In this document: in pieces, positions 1-12,548 of the stretch
Position numbering within the stretch: position 1 is the stretch's first letter
Layout: the number at the start of each line of letters is the position of its first letter
Assembly (NCBI GenBank): GCA_040437565.1
Contig: JBDOQK010000005.1
Coordinates: forward strand, 186,001 to 250,000
DNA from: Albugo candida
Taxonomy: Eukaryota > Oomycota > Peronosporomycetes > Albuginales
Direction of reading: 5' to 3'
DNA length: 64,000 nucleotides
The notes under the pieces: model-generated
The model's database searches: none
The model's input: the letters and a program-made list of their open reading frames with translations, nothing else
What the model was told of the DNA's origin: nothing
Position numbers and translations under genes: made by a program

Positions 1-3000
1 CTTTTCATGTATATTGAAACAAGTCTGGCATTGTGGATAGTAGCGCTGACGGCCGAGTTATCGAATGATCAAATCCGTCAATCTCAGTAGCTGTCAGAAG
101 ATAGTGATGATAAATGTAAGAAAAATTTGACGCATTCGATGCGCATGATCCGCGTAATATGAAAAAGACTTCGATTCCCGCTATTATGAAATCCCAACTC
201 TCGTCTGAACGATTACATCATGGATTGTTTTTTTCGCCACCGTATCTAAGCATGTGCTTGTAGGACTGATAGAAGATCCAAACAGCAATGCTGACTTATC
301 GATCCATACGACAACCCGAGTATACATTTATAATGTCGTAGCACTGACTATTTCGATACAGAATAGCTTCAAGTGCTGAGTTATTCATCCAGGCGTTCTG
401 TTCTGACATTTCGAGCAAGTTTCGGTCTATCATCTATTGGAAGCTTGAAGTAGAAACAGGTCATTAGCGTGCTTGCATTGAAGGGAGCCTGAATGAATGC
501 ACAAGACCAACAAAACGTGTGTAACGTATTTGAAATTATGCTTGAATATGTAAACTCATAACAGCAGCTATAAAGTAGTAATTTTAGCGAAGACACTCGG
601 CACGTGATTTAAAAGAGTTCAAGATAGTCTTATTGTCGACAACAGCGCCAAACAATGATGAGAAGTAACAGAGAAGTAACCGAGAAGAGTAAGAATGTAT
701 TATGCATGTTGCTGAAAAGTAAGAAAGAAAAAGAACAAGATAGGGAACCGAAAGAAAAAGGGTCGTGCACTGCAATTTTCGAATATGGATCCTAGAGGAT
801 CAAGTGTATGGTCAGCGCTTTATCCCGTAGGCCTCACAACCATCATCGTTACCACACGATTTCTTGTTCTGCCTGTTTAATAAGATCCACGCACGCTCCT
901 AGTGCATAAGAAGCTATCTTATCGATACCACTGTACGAACGTCTGTAATCTTCAAGGTCCAGGAGCTTTTACGATTATCAATAAATTCGCAAATCCAGCC
1001 TTGATAGCTAGCATCTGTGATGGTTGTCGGATCACTTTGTCCAAGAACTTTCTCGAATTGTTGACGGACATATCTGTCAGTGTGGTGGCTTCCCTGGATG
1101 CGGAGGGTTCTTCTGACTTCTTGAACATGAATGGGGACACGAATAATCTTTTGGACTATTCGGGTCTTCCAAACTTCTGCAGTCTTCTAGGACTTCATGT
1201 ACGGTTTCTTCGGGCAAGTGCAAATTTGAACAGTCACCAAGCAGAAGCCGAATGTGAGTGATCGCGTCTTGTGTGATACGTCTTTATCCAATCCAGCTGA
1301 ATTCCCACTACTTGAACGGTGTAAAGAACATAAGGGTGCCAATATAGTAGCAGTCGAGACGATGGATAGAGCGGAGCAACCTTCGTTTACGAAGGACCAA
1401 CTTGAGCTTTCATGAGAGCAGGGAGAAAAGTAACTCTAAATACGAAAAATGTCAATGATTGCATGTGTAGAATGGTGGTAGATGGAAGATTGGTAAGTGA
1501 ATCGAATCGCGAACTTGAAAATGAAAAGATTTATTTCTTCTCGGAATAGTGTTCACTGTCGTAAATACTGGACGGAATAAAAAGTTACTTCACTGAAAGG
1601 TGGGAAAAATAGGAGTACGTATATTATTCATGATTGCCAGTTTCTCTTTCTACGGCCTTCCTTAATTACGAAACATCGCGTCGGGACAGTCCTAGCGGAA
1701 GGTATACGAAACCAGTATTTAGATCCTTGGATGATTTTCACCAAAATGTCCGGCGGATGGCAATGTGAACTCGTTACTTTCCAACATTCACTAGCACGGG
1801 ATGTTCCTGCTTGTGAATCTTGCAATACATCAGAATCTTTCTCAATCAGCGGCTGTCGTCTGTAGTTATCAAACATGTGACAAGTACATTAGCAGCAGCA
1901 AGACCTTACCGGCCCTTCCGCACGAGATTCTTCTGCTTTCCATTCCGTCTTTTTTCCAAAACAGATGGAAACTCAAACTTCTCTGTCAAGACCTTGTTCT
2001 GTTGTGTCATGCTGATGGGTGCGCTATCTTAGGTTTGTTCGATACCGGCTGAGAGGATACACTGCACACAAGATCTGGCTCCATCATCATTTTGAAGCAT
2101 TAGGCGGTGAAATAGCAATGAGTGTCCTCTCAATGTTGACAACTAGCATACCTAATCCTATAATTTGCGTCGTATATTTTCTGGACGATAATGGCATCGC
2201 ATTGCATGTCGCCATTTGTTGTCATTTGATGATACACATATGCTCTATCCCATATTCACAATTGTCAACGCTATTGGAAATCGCGCCAAAGGTCGTACAC
2301 AGAGACCTATAGTTTGAAAGGTATATGGGAAACTCTCTTAGCAACTATCTTATGTCTCTCTACGACATTCAACTGCCTACGATTATTCATGAGATGGTGA
2401 GCTTCCACCAGTGAAGATCTTCAACTTACCGTCGTTGCAATCAGTAGATCCGGTTTCCAACAAACGCCCGTGCCAAGATCATCACCGTCATAACGAATCA
2501 TTCCATTTGGATGATTCCATTTATTGCTGTGTCTTCATTACACAAGAAATTCGCCGATTGTTTGTCATACTCCTAATGTAGTCTCGACTTATTGCAGGTC
2601 GTCTACCTTTAGTAAAAGACCCACGCAATACAAACGCTGACAACCTGTTTATTGTTATTGCTTGGTGAATTCTAGCGTCCAATGTAACAGAACAAACATC
2701 ACCATTGTATTTTTCCTGCTGAATACTGCTGAAGCTCATTTTGAAGACTGCGCGGCCTCACGATTCAATATTGGCTCGACGAATTACAGTGACTTCTTGG
2801 ATTTCAGCGACTCGAATGCACACAGCTACAAGCCCTTGAATTCTAATGGAAACTCACGCCGGTATAGTAAGAAGTATTTGTGGTATCTCGACACTGAGCT
2901 TGTTCAAATGAAGCATTTGAACGACTTAATGATAAATTAGACAACAATCCCGGTCGTTGCCAAGGCCGACGCAATACCTACCTGATGGAGATAGTTCCGA

Positions 3001-3559
3001 TCCAGGGTCGAAAACGTCCAAAAAATACGTGAGCAGAAGATATCAGCCCTGCCTCACTCTACAGCCTGTGGGGATGCGCGGAGTTTTATATTATCGATGT
3101 GCGACTGGAGATACGAGTCCCTTCTGCCTGCTGTTCTCGAAGAAGTCTGTCTGCCCCTCCGCAATCTTTGCAGCGCACAGCGAACCAGATTATTGAATTA
3201 AAGCTGAAGCAGTGCATCATTCGTTGCAACGACGATACACAAGCGATGAAAGGTGCATCACAATAGCAAATATATGTATTTGTGACTGGAAGGTATCTAG
3301 AAATTGAATATGCGCCACATGCATAGATAGCCACTATGAGCATCTCCAACGAGCCCGCCACGCGTATAAACAATGATTCTGATGAATGCGAGCCACTCGC
3401 TCGGCATAATCCACAGTATTATTCTTTAAGTGCTCATTGTAGCTTCAGAACTCTGAGGGTATAGATAATGATACATTTGATCTTGAAGATGGATCACATT
3501 GCGAGATACTATCGTGGTCCCTTCCAATCCAACTGAACAAAGTAACAAAGCATAAGGTT
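1..3559. other. Gene-poor stretch at the window start
   Basis: I see no gene here that I can support. Open frames are short (about 60-120 codons), lack recognisable domains, and many begin with TTG or GTG rather than ATG. The only stretch with a coding feel is on the minus strand near 914-1256 and is listed separately. A plus-strand frame at about 2662-2940 has a hydrophobic segment followed by AEA, which loosely resembles a signal peptide. It is too short and unsupported to call. Confidence 0.6.
914..1256 (-). pseudogene. Possible fragment of a small broken gene, family uncertain
   Basis: Two adjacent minus-strand frames read like protein. The upstream one contains LPEETVHEVLEDCRSLEDP. The downstream one contains VRRTLRIQGSHHTDRYVRQQ and runs to a stop near 914. 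They are offset by one base near 1135, with no obvious splice sites between them. The downstream segment, with its R-rich helix and YVRQQF stretch, faintly recalls LYR-motif mitochondrial assembly proteins, but the LYR tripeptide itself is not present. A chance open frame is a real alternative. Confidence 0.2.
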
Positions 3560-4618
3560 TCACGTAATGATTGGTATAGAATGGTACCGTCTACCTTCCA
3601 TAACGATATCGTAACTATACTTCTCATTTGCTTTGAAGCGAAGAGTTCCGCTCACATTTTGAGTGGTATTCACTGCAATAGGCTTTGACAGTAAAAGACG
3701 ACACTGATACCAATGCGTTCCAGGTGCATTTGGTGCTGTGCTCAGTACCACGCGCGAAGTAGAACCGTTGAAGGAGACGGTAAACCAGCATCCAAGTCCA
3801 TGCAAAATCGCTTACATATAAAGCATACGTCATCGTGTGTTGAAATGCCACAAATATATTCTTATACCTGTTTTTTCGATACAAAAATGAAATGGAATCG
3901 TAAACTCTTTTAATGCTTCGTTGCTTACGTCAGAAAAATCAATTTCGTGCGTGGCGGCTTTGGAGATATCGCACAACAGCATAGAGACGGGAAAGTAGCC
4001 GACAATCGGCTGGGAGAAATGATTTTGCATCGCTTTTTCAGTCAGTGCATTCAAATTCAGACCATAAAAATCGCTATTTTGCCAAAATGCCACTTTGCTC
4101 ATCTGCTCTTGAAATATGTTCTCGTCCGTAAATGGTACGACGTGCATCGTCCCGATGGACGGAAACATTTTAAAGTTTGCATCTGATGGTCGCCGCCATT
4201 TTTTCCCTGCATTTACATATGTCTCTAACATCCGCTCGTGAACAAGGAAAAATCCCATGGGCTCAGAAATTACGATATCGACAGGTTGTGGTAGCTCTAC
4301 CATTTCCATTTTACCTTTAAGGACCGTGACACGGTCTTGCAGTCCATTGGATAGGAATAATGCCCGTGCACAATCGGCGACATCGCTCAGTTCCACAGCG
4401 TAGACGTGTTTTGCACCAGCTTTAAGCGCGAAATAGGCTAGGATACCTGTTCCTGTCCCAACATCGAGAACGATTTTATCTTTAAAGTCATTACTATTCT
4501 CCATCATTGCGCGCTCATACGTGCTAGTACGAGCGTAGTCTTGAAGCATATTTTGCTGATGCAATAGCATCCCATAATACTGCGAGAAAGGATTATTATC
4601 GTCATTTTCTGTGGTCAT
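3560..4618 (-). CDS. Protein arginine N-methyltransferase, CARM1/PRMT4 type
   Basis: Two exons, 4618-3868 and 3810-3560, joined over a 57 bp intron (donor GTATAAG, acceptor TAAG), give 333 aa. The family transfers methyl groups from S-adenosylmethionine to arginines of histones and coactivators. The N-terminus carries the substrate-clamping region (QQNMLQDYARTSTYERA). The SAM-binding motif I is VLDVGTGTGIL, where most relatives have GCGSG. The double-E loop SEPMGFFLVHERMLE keeps both catalytic glutamates. The THW loop THWYQ lies in exon 2. The match to CARM1 over the core is strong. The PH-like N-terminal domain of animal CARM1 is absent and the protein stops soon after the beta-barrel, so this is a minimal catalytic core. 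The start is the first ATG in the frame. PRMT4 is the best assignment; another type I PRMT is less likely. Confidence 0.9.
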
Positions 4619-4769
4619 TACGAAAAAAGCACAGCGAAAAAGTATCGATACGTGACGCTTTATCCGTTATAAGCGTATATCATTTACTAGGGGATGTATG
4701 CAAGTTTCCTTTCAACTTTCAACAATTTCAGCTTTTCGCCTCCCGCCAAACTGCACGGAGTGAATCGAT

Positions 4770-7446
4770 TCAAGCATGGATCGCGGTCCGATCCTTCTCT
4801 GCAACAATCCACATGCTGTCATCTTCTAGATCAAGCCGTTCTGCCAAGGCCATGATGGAGCCTGTTTCGAGCAAGTACGACACGAGCTGATCGTTGGCGT
4901 CCACCATTTTATCTAATGCTTCTTCTTCGCGTTCCTCCCTCACCATATTGTCTTGGTAACAGTGTGAAGCACTTTTGACATTATTTATTTTGTCGATGAT
5001 AGAAACGCTTGTATCCTCTGCTTGTAACGGGTTCTTACTGCTGTCACGCAGCCGCCTTGTTTTAATGGTTCCATTTAGCGTCTTCTCGATTGAGCTGGTC
5101 TCATCATCAGAAGATGTCGAAGGAGTTTTGTTGGCATTCGCTTGACTTTCCCCTGAATGTATTTGCGATGAATGCTGAGAAGTCTCATTGGTACCCGAGA
5201 GCATCTTTTGTTGCTGACGCATTGCCGCTTTCTTTTCCCTTGTTCGTTGACGCTTTTTCTGTCGCTTACTTCGTTTGGATGCCTGTTTAGCTTGCTTCTC
5301 ATTTGTTTCTTTCTCAGTTTCTTCTTTCCACAAACTCTCTTGATATTTCAAATGGAATACAGTACAATCGCAATTTTTGCAAACATTGCATTTGCATTCA
5401 TCACAGAAAAAAGTGTCATTGGAATGCTTTGAGAAGGCGCCCATGCAAATCGCACATGTCACAAAATGTTCCTGCCATATTCGAGAAGCTCGCTTTGCTA
5501 CCGTTGCCGACTTGTGTGTGACCAGTGTTTCTATATTTGCAGAGGCCATTAAGCCTGCGTACGGATTTGGTGCGTCTGTCCGCTTTGCTTCTAACTCGCC
5601 CACCTGAAGGATTCGCTCAAGACCCTCTAACGCCATCATGACCATACTGGTCTCCTCTAGTAGGTTTCCAAGTATTTGGATGCATCCTTCATTCACCAGG
5701 TACTCAATCTGACTATCAGACCCGCAAGAGGTTGCATTGAGGACCACCCAACAAGCCTCACTTTTGACTTCTGCGTCTGTTGCCTCTGCAGAAGCCAAGT
5801 TCATAAGCGATGGAATACAACCAGAGTCCAGAACACACTGAATTTGATCAACCGTCCCTGCAGCTATATTGGAAAGCGTCCAGCATGCTTCTTTCTGTAT
5901 TTCACGATTGGAATGGGCAATAAGTCTTCGAAGTGACGGAACCGCTCCGCATTCGATTATGTGCTGCGTGTAGTCATGATCATCTTCAGCACATACGATG
6001 TTGCCGATAGCTCGCAAAGCTGGCTTGGTAACCCGCCAGGATGAATGACTGAGAAGTTCCACAAGCCGGAAACAAACATCGGAATCGACCACAGCCTGAA
6101 TATGAGCACTCGGTCCATCACACAAGTGAGAGAATGCCCAGCAAATGTGACTCAATATCTCTGTGTCTGTACTTGCGAGCATCTAATAATATCAAGCTGA
6201 GAGAAATATGATAGAGCAAAATGATGCCAATCTGATGAGCAAACCTTGGCAAGATATGGCAAAACAATGCTAATGTCGAATACTGGCCGTGGTTGGCCAT
6301 CACAAAGATTACTAAGTGTCCAAGTGAGAATTCGAAGCAACGAGAGCCGATCCCAAGATGTCTTTTTCAAATTATTCACAAGTGGGGCCAACGCGCCAGC
6401 ATTGAGGACAAGATCACGCGTAGCAGATCCTTCGCCGGCAAGATTGCCCAACACCCATACAGACTGTTCCAGGACCTGAATTGAGCGACGTTAGCGATTA
6501 CGGGTAACACTTTTACATCGAATGAGCGTACTTCTTCATTCGAAGAGTCCAGTAAAGATACGAGCGTCGGAATCACTCCATTTTGCAGCAACACAGCCGT
6601 ATTATCAGTAGCTCCTGCAGCAATATTTGTCAATGCCCACAGTGCTTCCACCTGCAAAGTCGGTCGATCACGTAGTCGAAGCCATTTGATAAGCCGTGGA
6701 GTCCAATTTTTCTCGAGCATCTAACACAGCATCGTTACCATCCTTCCATTTGCATTTATGTTGTGGCTACTGACCTGACGAATTAATAAATCTCTTTCGG
6801 AGGAAAGTAGAATGCGTAGTTTCTTTGCAGCTTCCAGCTGTAAATCTGCATTCTCAGAGTTCAACCCGATGTCAATTTTGTTCAGATCTCCCTGAAAGCT
6901 CGAGGATGCAAGGATTTCATTTCCAATATCTTTCCCATGCAAACTCGTTAATGCTTGCAAGTCTACTTTATTTGAAGCAAAATTTAGTTGATGGGCTTGT
7001 TGGGAGGCTTCAGTGAAGATGGACGCATGACGATGGATATGATTATGGATTTGAAGTTGATGTGGATGGATGAAGCCTGAATTTACTGGCATTCCGTTCG
7101 TCCCGATCATCGCTTCCTCCGCACTCGATATGTGATGATGGATCGTTGTCGTTGTCGAAGTTAAAAGCGCTGCATTATTCCCTAAATGCATTGATTGATG
7201 GTGATGCACGATGTCTCCATTCTCGTTCCGATGCGTTGAAATTGTCGATGAAGAAGATGGAGCGCCAGGATGAACAATCACATTTGGATTTGCCTTTTTG
7301 GCACTTCCTGATGCGTTAATTGTGATGTTTGCTCCTGGCGATAATGGTGATGGTAATGCTGCAACAGCGGCTGCTGTCAATTCTGCGACTTCAGAAGGTG
7401 ACCAGAACTGCTTGGAATGCTTTGCTTTCACCGTATTCATGTTCAT
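4770..7446 (-). CDS. Importin-alpha-like ARM-repeat protein with Cys-rich C-terminal extension
   Basis: Four exons (7446-6775, 6720-6532, 6475-6245, 6182-4770; introns of 54, 56 and 62 bp, all phase 0) encode 834 aa, against about 530 in ordinary importin-alpha. Residues about 1-180 are low complexity and rich in His, Ser, Thr and Asn. Residues about 185-600 are armadillo repeats matching importin-alpha closely (LQVEALWALTNIAAG, SVWVLGNLAGEG, EACWTLSNIAAGT), including the NLS-groove Trp/Asn pairs. Residues 607-641 are Cys-rich (CAIC, then CDECKCNVCKNCDC and a His). A highly basic Lys/Arg/Gln helix and an acidic Ser-rich tail follow. Importin-alpha carries NLS cargo into the nucleus with importin-beta. 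No importin-beta-binding (IBB) segment is seen in exon 1; a basic stretch upstream (near 7550-7620) might be a missed exon. Cargo adaptor versus another ARM function is therefore open. Confidence 0.87.
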
Positions 7447-8061
7447 CCGCTCTACTAATCAGATGAGAAGTGTGGTAAGCAATTACGCAATAAAGTGCGT
7501 ACGTGTGGTATCTCTGATAATATTTGGAGCAGATACGTGCGTTCAGAATGCGATAAATAACTTCCACTTTGTTGTTTTGTTTGGATTTCCTTCGTAATCG
7601 CTCAAGATTCGCAAAGAGCAGATAGTATTGTAATATCCGGAACAAAGCTGTAAGATTCCGTTTTGAAGTCAGTTTTTTGTATCAGAGCAATTACGTTCCC
7701 TTATTTGTAATCTCGTGTATCTAATGAGTACGTAATCAGCACTTTATGGATCAATTCTCACGTTACGGACCGCCGCCACCGCCAAAAACTAAAAATATTT
7801 TGGCCGGAATTTAAGAACAGATCAAATGATGATTTTCAGAACTTCGCTTTTGAACAGTAAGCATGGCATTTATTTCAGGATAGTCAGAGGGTTTNNNNNN
7901 NNNNNNNNNNNNNNNNNNNNNNNNNNNNNNNNNNNNNNNNNNNNNNNNNNNNNNNNNNNNNNNNNNNNNNNNNNNNNNNNNNNNNNNNNNNNNNTCAGAG
8001 GGTTTCATTATATTACAGAATAGTCTAGAATAGCGTCGATAATGACAGTGCAAAGTGCCGG
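7447..8061. other. Intergenic region with an assembly gap
   Basis: This lies between the 5' end of the importin-alpha-like gene and the 3' end of the RFWD3-like gene. It should hold the importin promoter. On the minus strand about 7550-7640 encodes a basic stretch (ERLRRKSKQNNK) that could belong to an upstream exon. No other gene is seen. Confidence 0.5.
7884..8005. other. 100-N gap with an 11 bp shared flank
   Basis: The N run is 7895-7994. The eleven bases before it (tcagagggttt) are repeated immediately after it. This is the shortest of nine overlaps at gaps in this window, and at 11 bp it could be chance. Confidence 0.7.
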
Positions 8062-9893
8062 TCATGATTGACGGGCATACATAACGAGTTGTGATGGACA
8101 CAAGAAGCCGCATAAGGCTTCACTGGTAGTTCGATCGCCAGTCGGTATTGTATGATGGATATCCACTACAGGTTCAGACAGATGGAGATTGGTGATCCGA
8201 TGTATCAATCCTTCTGTCTGTGCATCCCAAATAAGAACAGATTTCGTAAATTCATCACCAGATGCAACAAAAGTGCGATTTTGCTGCTTCCATATCGCTG
8301 AGCGGCACAACATCGTCGGAGTCGAGTGACCGATAAGAGTGCACTGTGGTGTGAGTACGTCTGGGAATCCACCAAGCGATGGTAGATTGTACAGAATATG
8401 CTTTGCGTGGACTTGTTTCTGAGTTCGTGTGGAGATGAGTATCGTATTTTCCGTCCAGGATGAGGAAGTGCAATTACCATCGACTGGTATGGTCTTTATG
8501 TTTTCTTGTGGATTATTGGATGCATCAGTCGAGTCCAATCGCCATAAGGAGCAACTACTGAATGTTGCAGCCATGATAGACTCGCTTCCATCGTCAGAAG
8601 GGATGATCTTAAGTGAATGTACAGGTTGACGGTGAGGTAATTTCCACATCATCAATGCATTTTGTTGCTCTGTATTCCTAATATCAAGCTTCCTCAAGTC
8701 ATACTTGCCGACAGTTCCATCGTGAAATCCGCACAAAATGATGTTGCTATCGTTCTGGCTAAAGCTGCATGACCAGCCTTGACGTTTTTGTATGGGAAGC
8801 TTAAATCTGGCAACAACACTATACCAGCGCAAATCTGTTACTGCGAGTACTCCATCAAAGGCTGTCGTTAATACCAGCTCGTCAGTCGCACTTATTTTCA
8901 GATCACGGACGGCGGTTTGATGAACCGGGATTTGGGTAATGTGCCCGGAATCGAGTGTACTAACACATTTTATGCCAAAGGATGCTGTTGAAAAAGATTC
9001 TCCAATACAGATTGCACTGCACGATCGTTTGATTTCAAATACGCGTGATTGACGCAGAGCATGTCGAGAAACTTCTCTATACTTCCAAGGTACTATACCC
9101 TCACTTTCTTCATACGAATGCTCACACAGATTAGACAAACTTTGCTTTTCCATACCGTCACGTTTGAGCCCTGAACCACGACCTTCTAAATGATACTGAC
9201 TCAATCGCTGCGTCTGCTGGCGCTGTAGTTGAAATTCGAGATCAGCGTAAAGTAGCCTCCACTTTTCCGTTGCTGATGTCAATTCTTTTACACAGTTTTG
9301 AGCGATTTGGAGTTGCAGCTGTGTTTTGGAGAGCACGGTCTCAGCCTGGGTCGAATGCATGGAGAATCATGAGCTATAAATCATCAATGCATCAATGATC
9401 GTACCTCAAGTCGACGATTTTTTTCCATCATGAGATTTTGTCTCAGTTCCTCTGACCCAGAATTGTCCACCACAGCGATGTGATCAGAGTATAGCGGATG
9501 CACATCAACTCGACGCATGTTTACGTTACAATTTGGACAAGTCCGGCGTTCACGGATCCATCGTTCTATACATTTCTTTCCAAACAAATGGCCACACTTT
9601 AAAGCACTTAATCGATGCTTTCCGGTTTTAGTACATGACTCATAACAAATTGAGCACTCGTAAGGTTTGCATAATCGTCTGGATGCATCCTTTTGCATTT
9701 TCTCTGCTTTTTTCTTCCCTGGTGAGGGAGTAATCTTACTTCGTTTCGGAGCCGAACCACAGTCTTGTTCAGTGTTTATAGCTACTTCTGTTCCAGTAGA
9801 ATGTAGATGATGCATCTGCATCAAGCCTTGCTCAACCTCATGCTCTGATCTCAAAGAATTTTCTTCTGAGATATTGATCGCATTTTCCACCAT
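8062..9893 (-). CDS. RFWD3: RFWD3-type E3 ubiquitin ligase (RING finger plus WD40 region)
   Basis: Two exons (9893-9405 and 9345-8062, 59 bp intron with donor GTACGATC) give about 590 aa. The start is the first ATG; an in-frame TTG lies nine bases upstream. Order: acidic N-terminus; basic patch (KRSKITPSPGKKKAEK); C3HC4 RING with CSICYESCTKTG, HRLSALKCGHLFGKKCI and CPNC; coiled coil spanning the exon junction; C-terminal beta-propeller region. The HRLSALKCGHLFG core is diagnostic of RFWD3. In animals and plants this ligase ubiquitylates RPA and supports interstrand crosslink repair and replication-fork recovery in the nucleus. That role is inferred by homology. An unmerged contig overlap gives a second partial copy of exon 1 at 11045-11497. 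Confidence 0.9.
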
Positions 9894-12548
9894 TTCTATC
9901 AATGAATGTATTCATTCCTTTAGATCAGCGACAATTGACCAGTCATTTTACAGCATTTAGACGCATTTTGAATTCATCTAATGGAACGCTTTCTCCTTAT
10001 AAACAGATGAAAATACGCCATTGATGTAAGTCGGTCTCGCTCAAGTCCCTGCAGATTATCCTTGCACAGTCAGAGGTGTAAAGGTCACTCTGCTAGTTAA
10101 AAAGACCGAGCTTTTATCCATTATTGGAGCTCTATGTCTCAGATTCTAAAGACGATGCAACTTACGAAGGAGCTCGACATCTTCATGTTTCGGACGCCAA
10201 ATAATAAAATTCTCGAGCATTCATTCAAACAAGTTGCATTCAACTTCTGGAGTTTTTCTCAGCAAACTCTACCAGATTCTCATTTTGACCATTTTCGACG
10301 CAGTATGGTGCTATAATTCACTTTCGATTGGAAGCATTGCCTCATGGACATGGATGGAAGAATTATCACAGAAAAGTGATAAAATCTGCCAATCGCCGCA
10401 TCCAGTGCAACTAAATACCTAACAACGAAGTACAAGAGGGCGAACAAGATAACAGAGCGCATCGATCTGAACGACTTGCCAGCGCACATCAACTGTTGCA
10501 TTCAAGAGCAAAGAATTCTTCTGAAACACTATTAACAAAGTTTGAAAAGATTTGATACATATTAACATCAACAAATCACATCTGAAACTAAGCGTCTTGA
10601 GCATGTAGTTGCTCTTGTTATATAGCAATCATAGTACACTAGTGACCGAATGTCGATTGACATAAGCTTACAGAAAAGTTAATTTAGCAGATTGCCTTCA
10701 ATCGGGAAGGAATTACAAGGCTCCCACATTTTATCATACAACACTGATGGAAGTGAGGCTCTATCACGCGAGTCCATCGCCACGAAAATGAATTGTCGGC
10801 AATTCATTATACAATTCATTTTTGAGTACGCACAAAATTCAAGCCCAAAGCGCGGGAAGAATTACCTTGCCGCATTTTCGGCAATTTTGCTGACTGGTTG
10901 ACACAGCTCATGTCTGAGGGTTACCAGCGACGTATCTGGAGAGTNNNNNNNNNNNNNNNNNNNNNNNNNNNNNNNNNNNNNNNNNNNNNNNNNNNNNNNN
11001 NNNNNNNNNNNNNNNNNNNNNNNNNNNNNNNNNNNNNNNNNNNNTCTCAGTTCCTCTGACCCAGAATTGTCCACCACAGCGATGTGATCAGAGTATAGCG
11101 GATGCACATCAACTCGACGCATGTTTACGTTACAATTTGGACAAGTCCGGCGTTCACGGATCCATCGTTCTATACATTTCTTTCCAAACAAATGGCCACA
11201 CTTTAAAGCACTTAATCGATGCTTTCCGGTTTTAGTACATGACTCATAACAAATTGAGCACTCGTAAGGTTTGCATAATCGTCTGGATGCATCCTTTTGC
11301 ATTTTCTCTGCTTTTTTCTTCCCTGGTGAGGGAGTAATCTTACTTCGTTTCGGAGCCGAACCACAGTCTTGTTCAGTGTTTATAGCTACTTCTGTTCCAG
11401 TAGAATGTAGATGATGCATCTGCATCAAGCCTTGCTCAACCTCATGCTCTGATCTCAAAGAATTTTCTTCTGAGATATTGATCGCATTTTCCACCATTTC
11501 TATCAATGAATGTATTCATTCCTTTAGATCAGCGACAATTGACCAGTCATTTTACAGCATTTAGACGCATTTTGAATTCATCTAATGGAACGCTTTCTCC
11601 TTATAAACAGATGAAAATACGCCATTGATGTAAGTCGGTCTCGCTCAAGTCCCTGCAGATTATCCTTGCACAGTCAGAGGTGTAAAGGTCACTCTGCTAG
11701 TTAAAAAGACCGAGCTTTTATCCATTATTGGAGCTCTATGTCTCAGATTCTAAAGACGATGCAACTTACGAAGGAGCTCGACATCTTCATGTTTCGGACG
11801 CCAAATAATAAAATTCTCGAGCATTCATTCAAACAAGTTGCATTCAACTTCTGGAGTTTTTCTCAGCAAACTCTACCAGATTCTCATTTTGACCATTTTC
11901 GACGCAGTATGGTGCTATAATTCACTTTCGATTGGAAGCATTGCCTCATGGACATGGATGGAAGAATTATCACAGAAAAGTGATAAAATCTGCCAATCGC
12001 CGCATCCAGTGCAACTAAATACCTAACAACGAAGTACAAGAGGGCGAACAAGATAACAGAGCGCATCGATCTGAACGACTTGCCAGCGCACATCAACTGT
12101 TGCATTCAAGAGCAAAGAATTCTTCTGAAACACTATTAACAAAGTTTGAAAAGATTTGATACATATTAACATCAACAAATCACATCTGAAACTAAGCGTC
12201 TTGAGCATGTAGTTGCTCTTGTTATATAGCAATCATAGTACACTAGTGACCGAATGTCGATTGACATAAGCTTACAGAAAAGTTAATTTAGCAGATTGCC
12301 TTCAATCGGGAAGGAATTACAAGGCTCCCACATTTTATCATACAACACTGATGGAAGTGAGGCTCTATCACGCGAGTCCATCGCCACGAAAATGAATTGT
12401 CGGCAATTCATTATACAATTCATTTTTGAGTACGCACAAAATTCAAGCCCAAAGCGCGGGAAGAATTACCTTGCCGCATTTTCGGCAATTTTGCTGACTG
12501 GTTGACACAGCTCATGTCTGAGGGTTACCAGCGACGTATCTGGAGAGT
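9441..12548. repeat. 1504 bp identical direct repeat flanking a gap (unmerged contig overlap)
   Basis: Bases 9441-10944 recur as 11045-12548, separated only by the 100-N gap 10945-11044. The first copy ends, and the second starts, exactly at the gap. This is the signature of two contigs that overlap but were scaffolded with a default gap. Collapsing them leaves about 1.0 kb between the RFWD3 start (9893) and the next gene's ATG (10910 = 12514). That intergenic stretch holds no gene I can support. Confidence 0.93.
11045..11497 (-). CDS. RFWD3: Duplicate partial copy of RFWD3 exon 1 (assembly artefact)
   Basis: Identical to 9441-9893. It encodes the N-terminus and RING finger, then runs into the N gap. 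It should not be counted as a second gene. Confidence 0.9.
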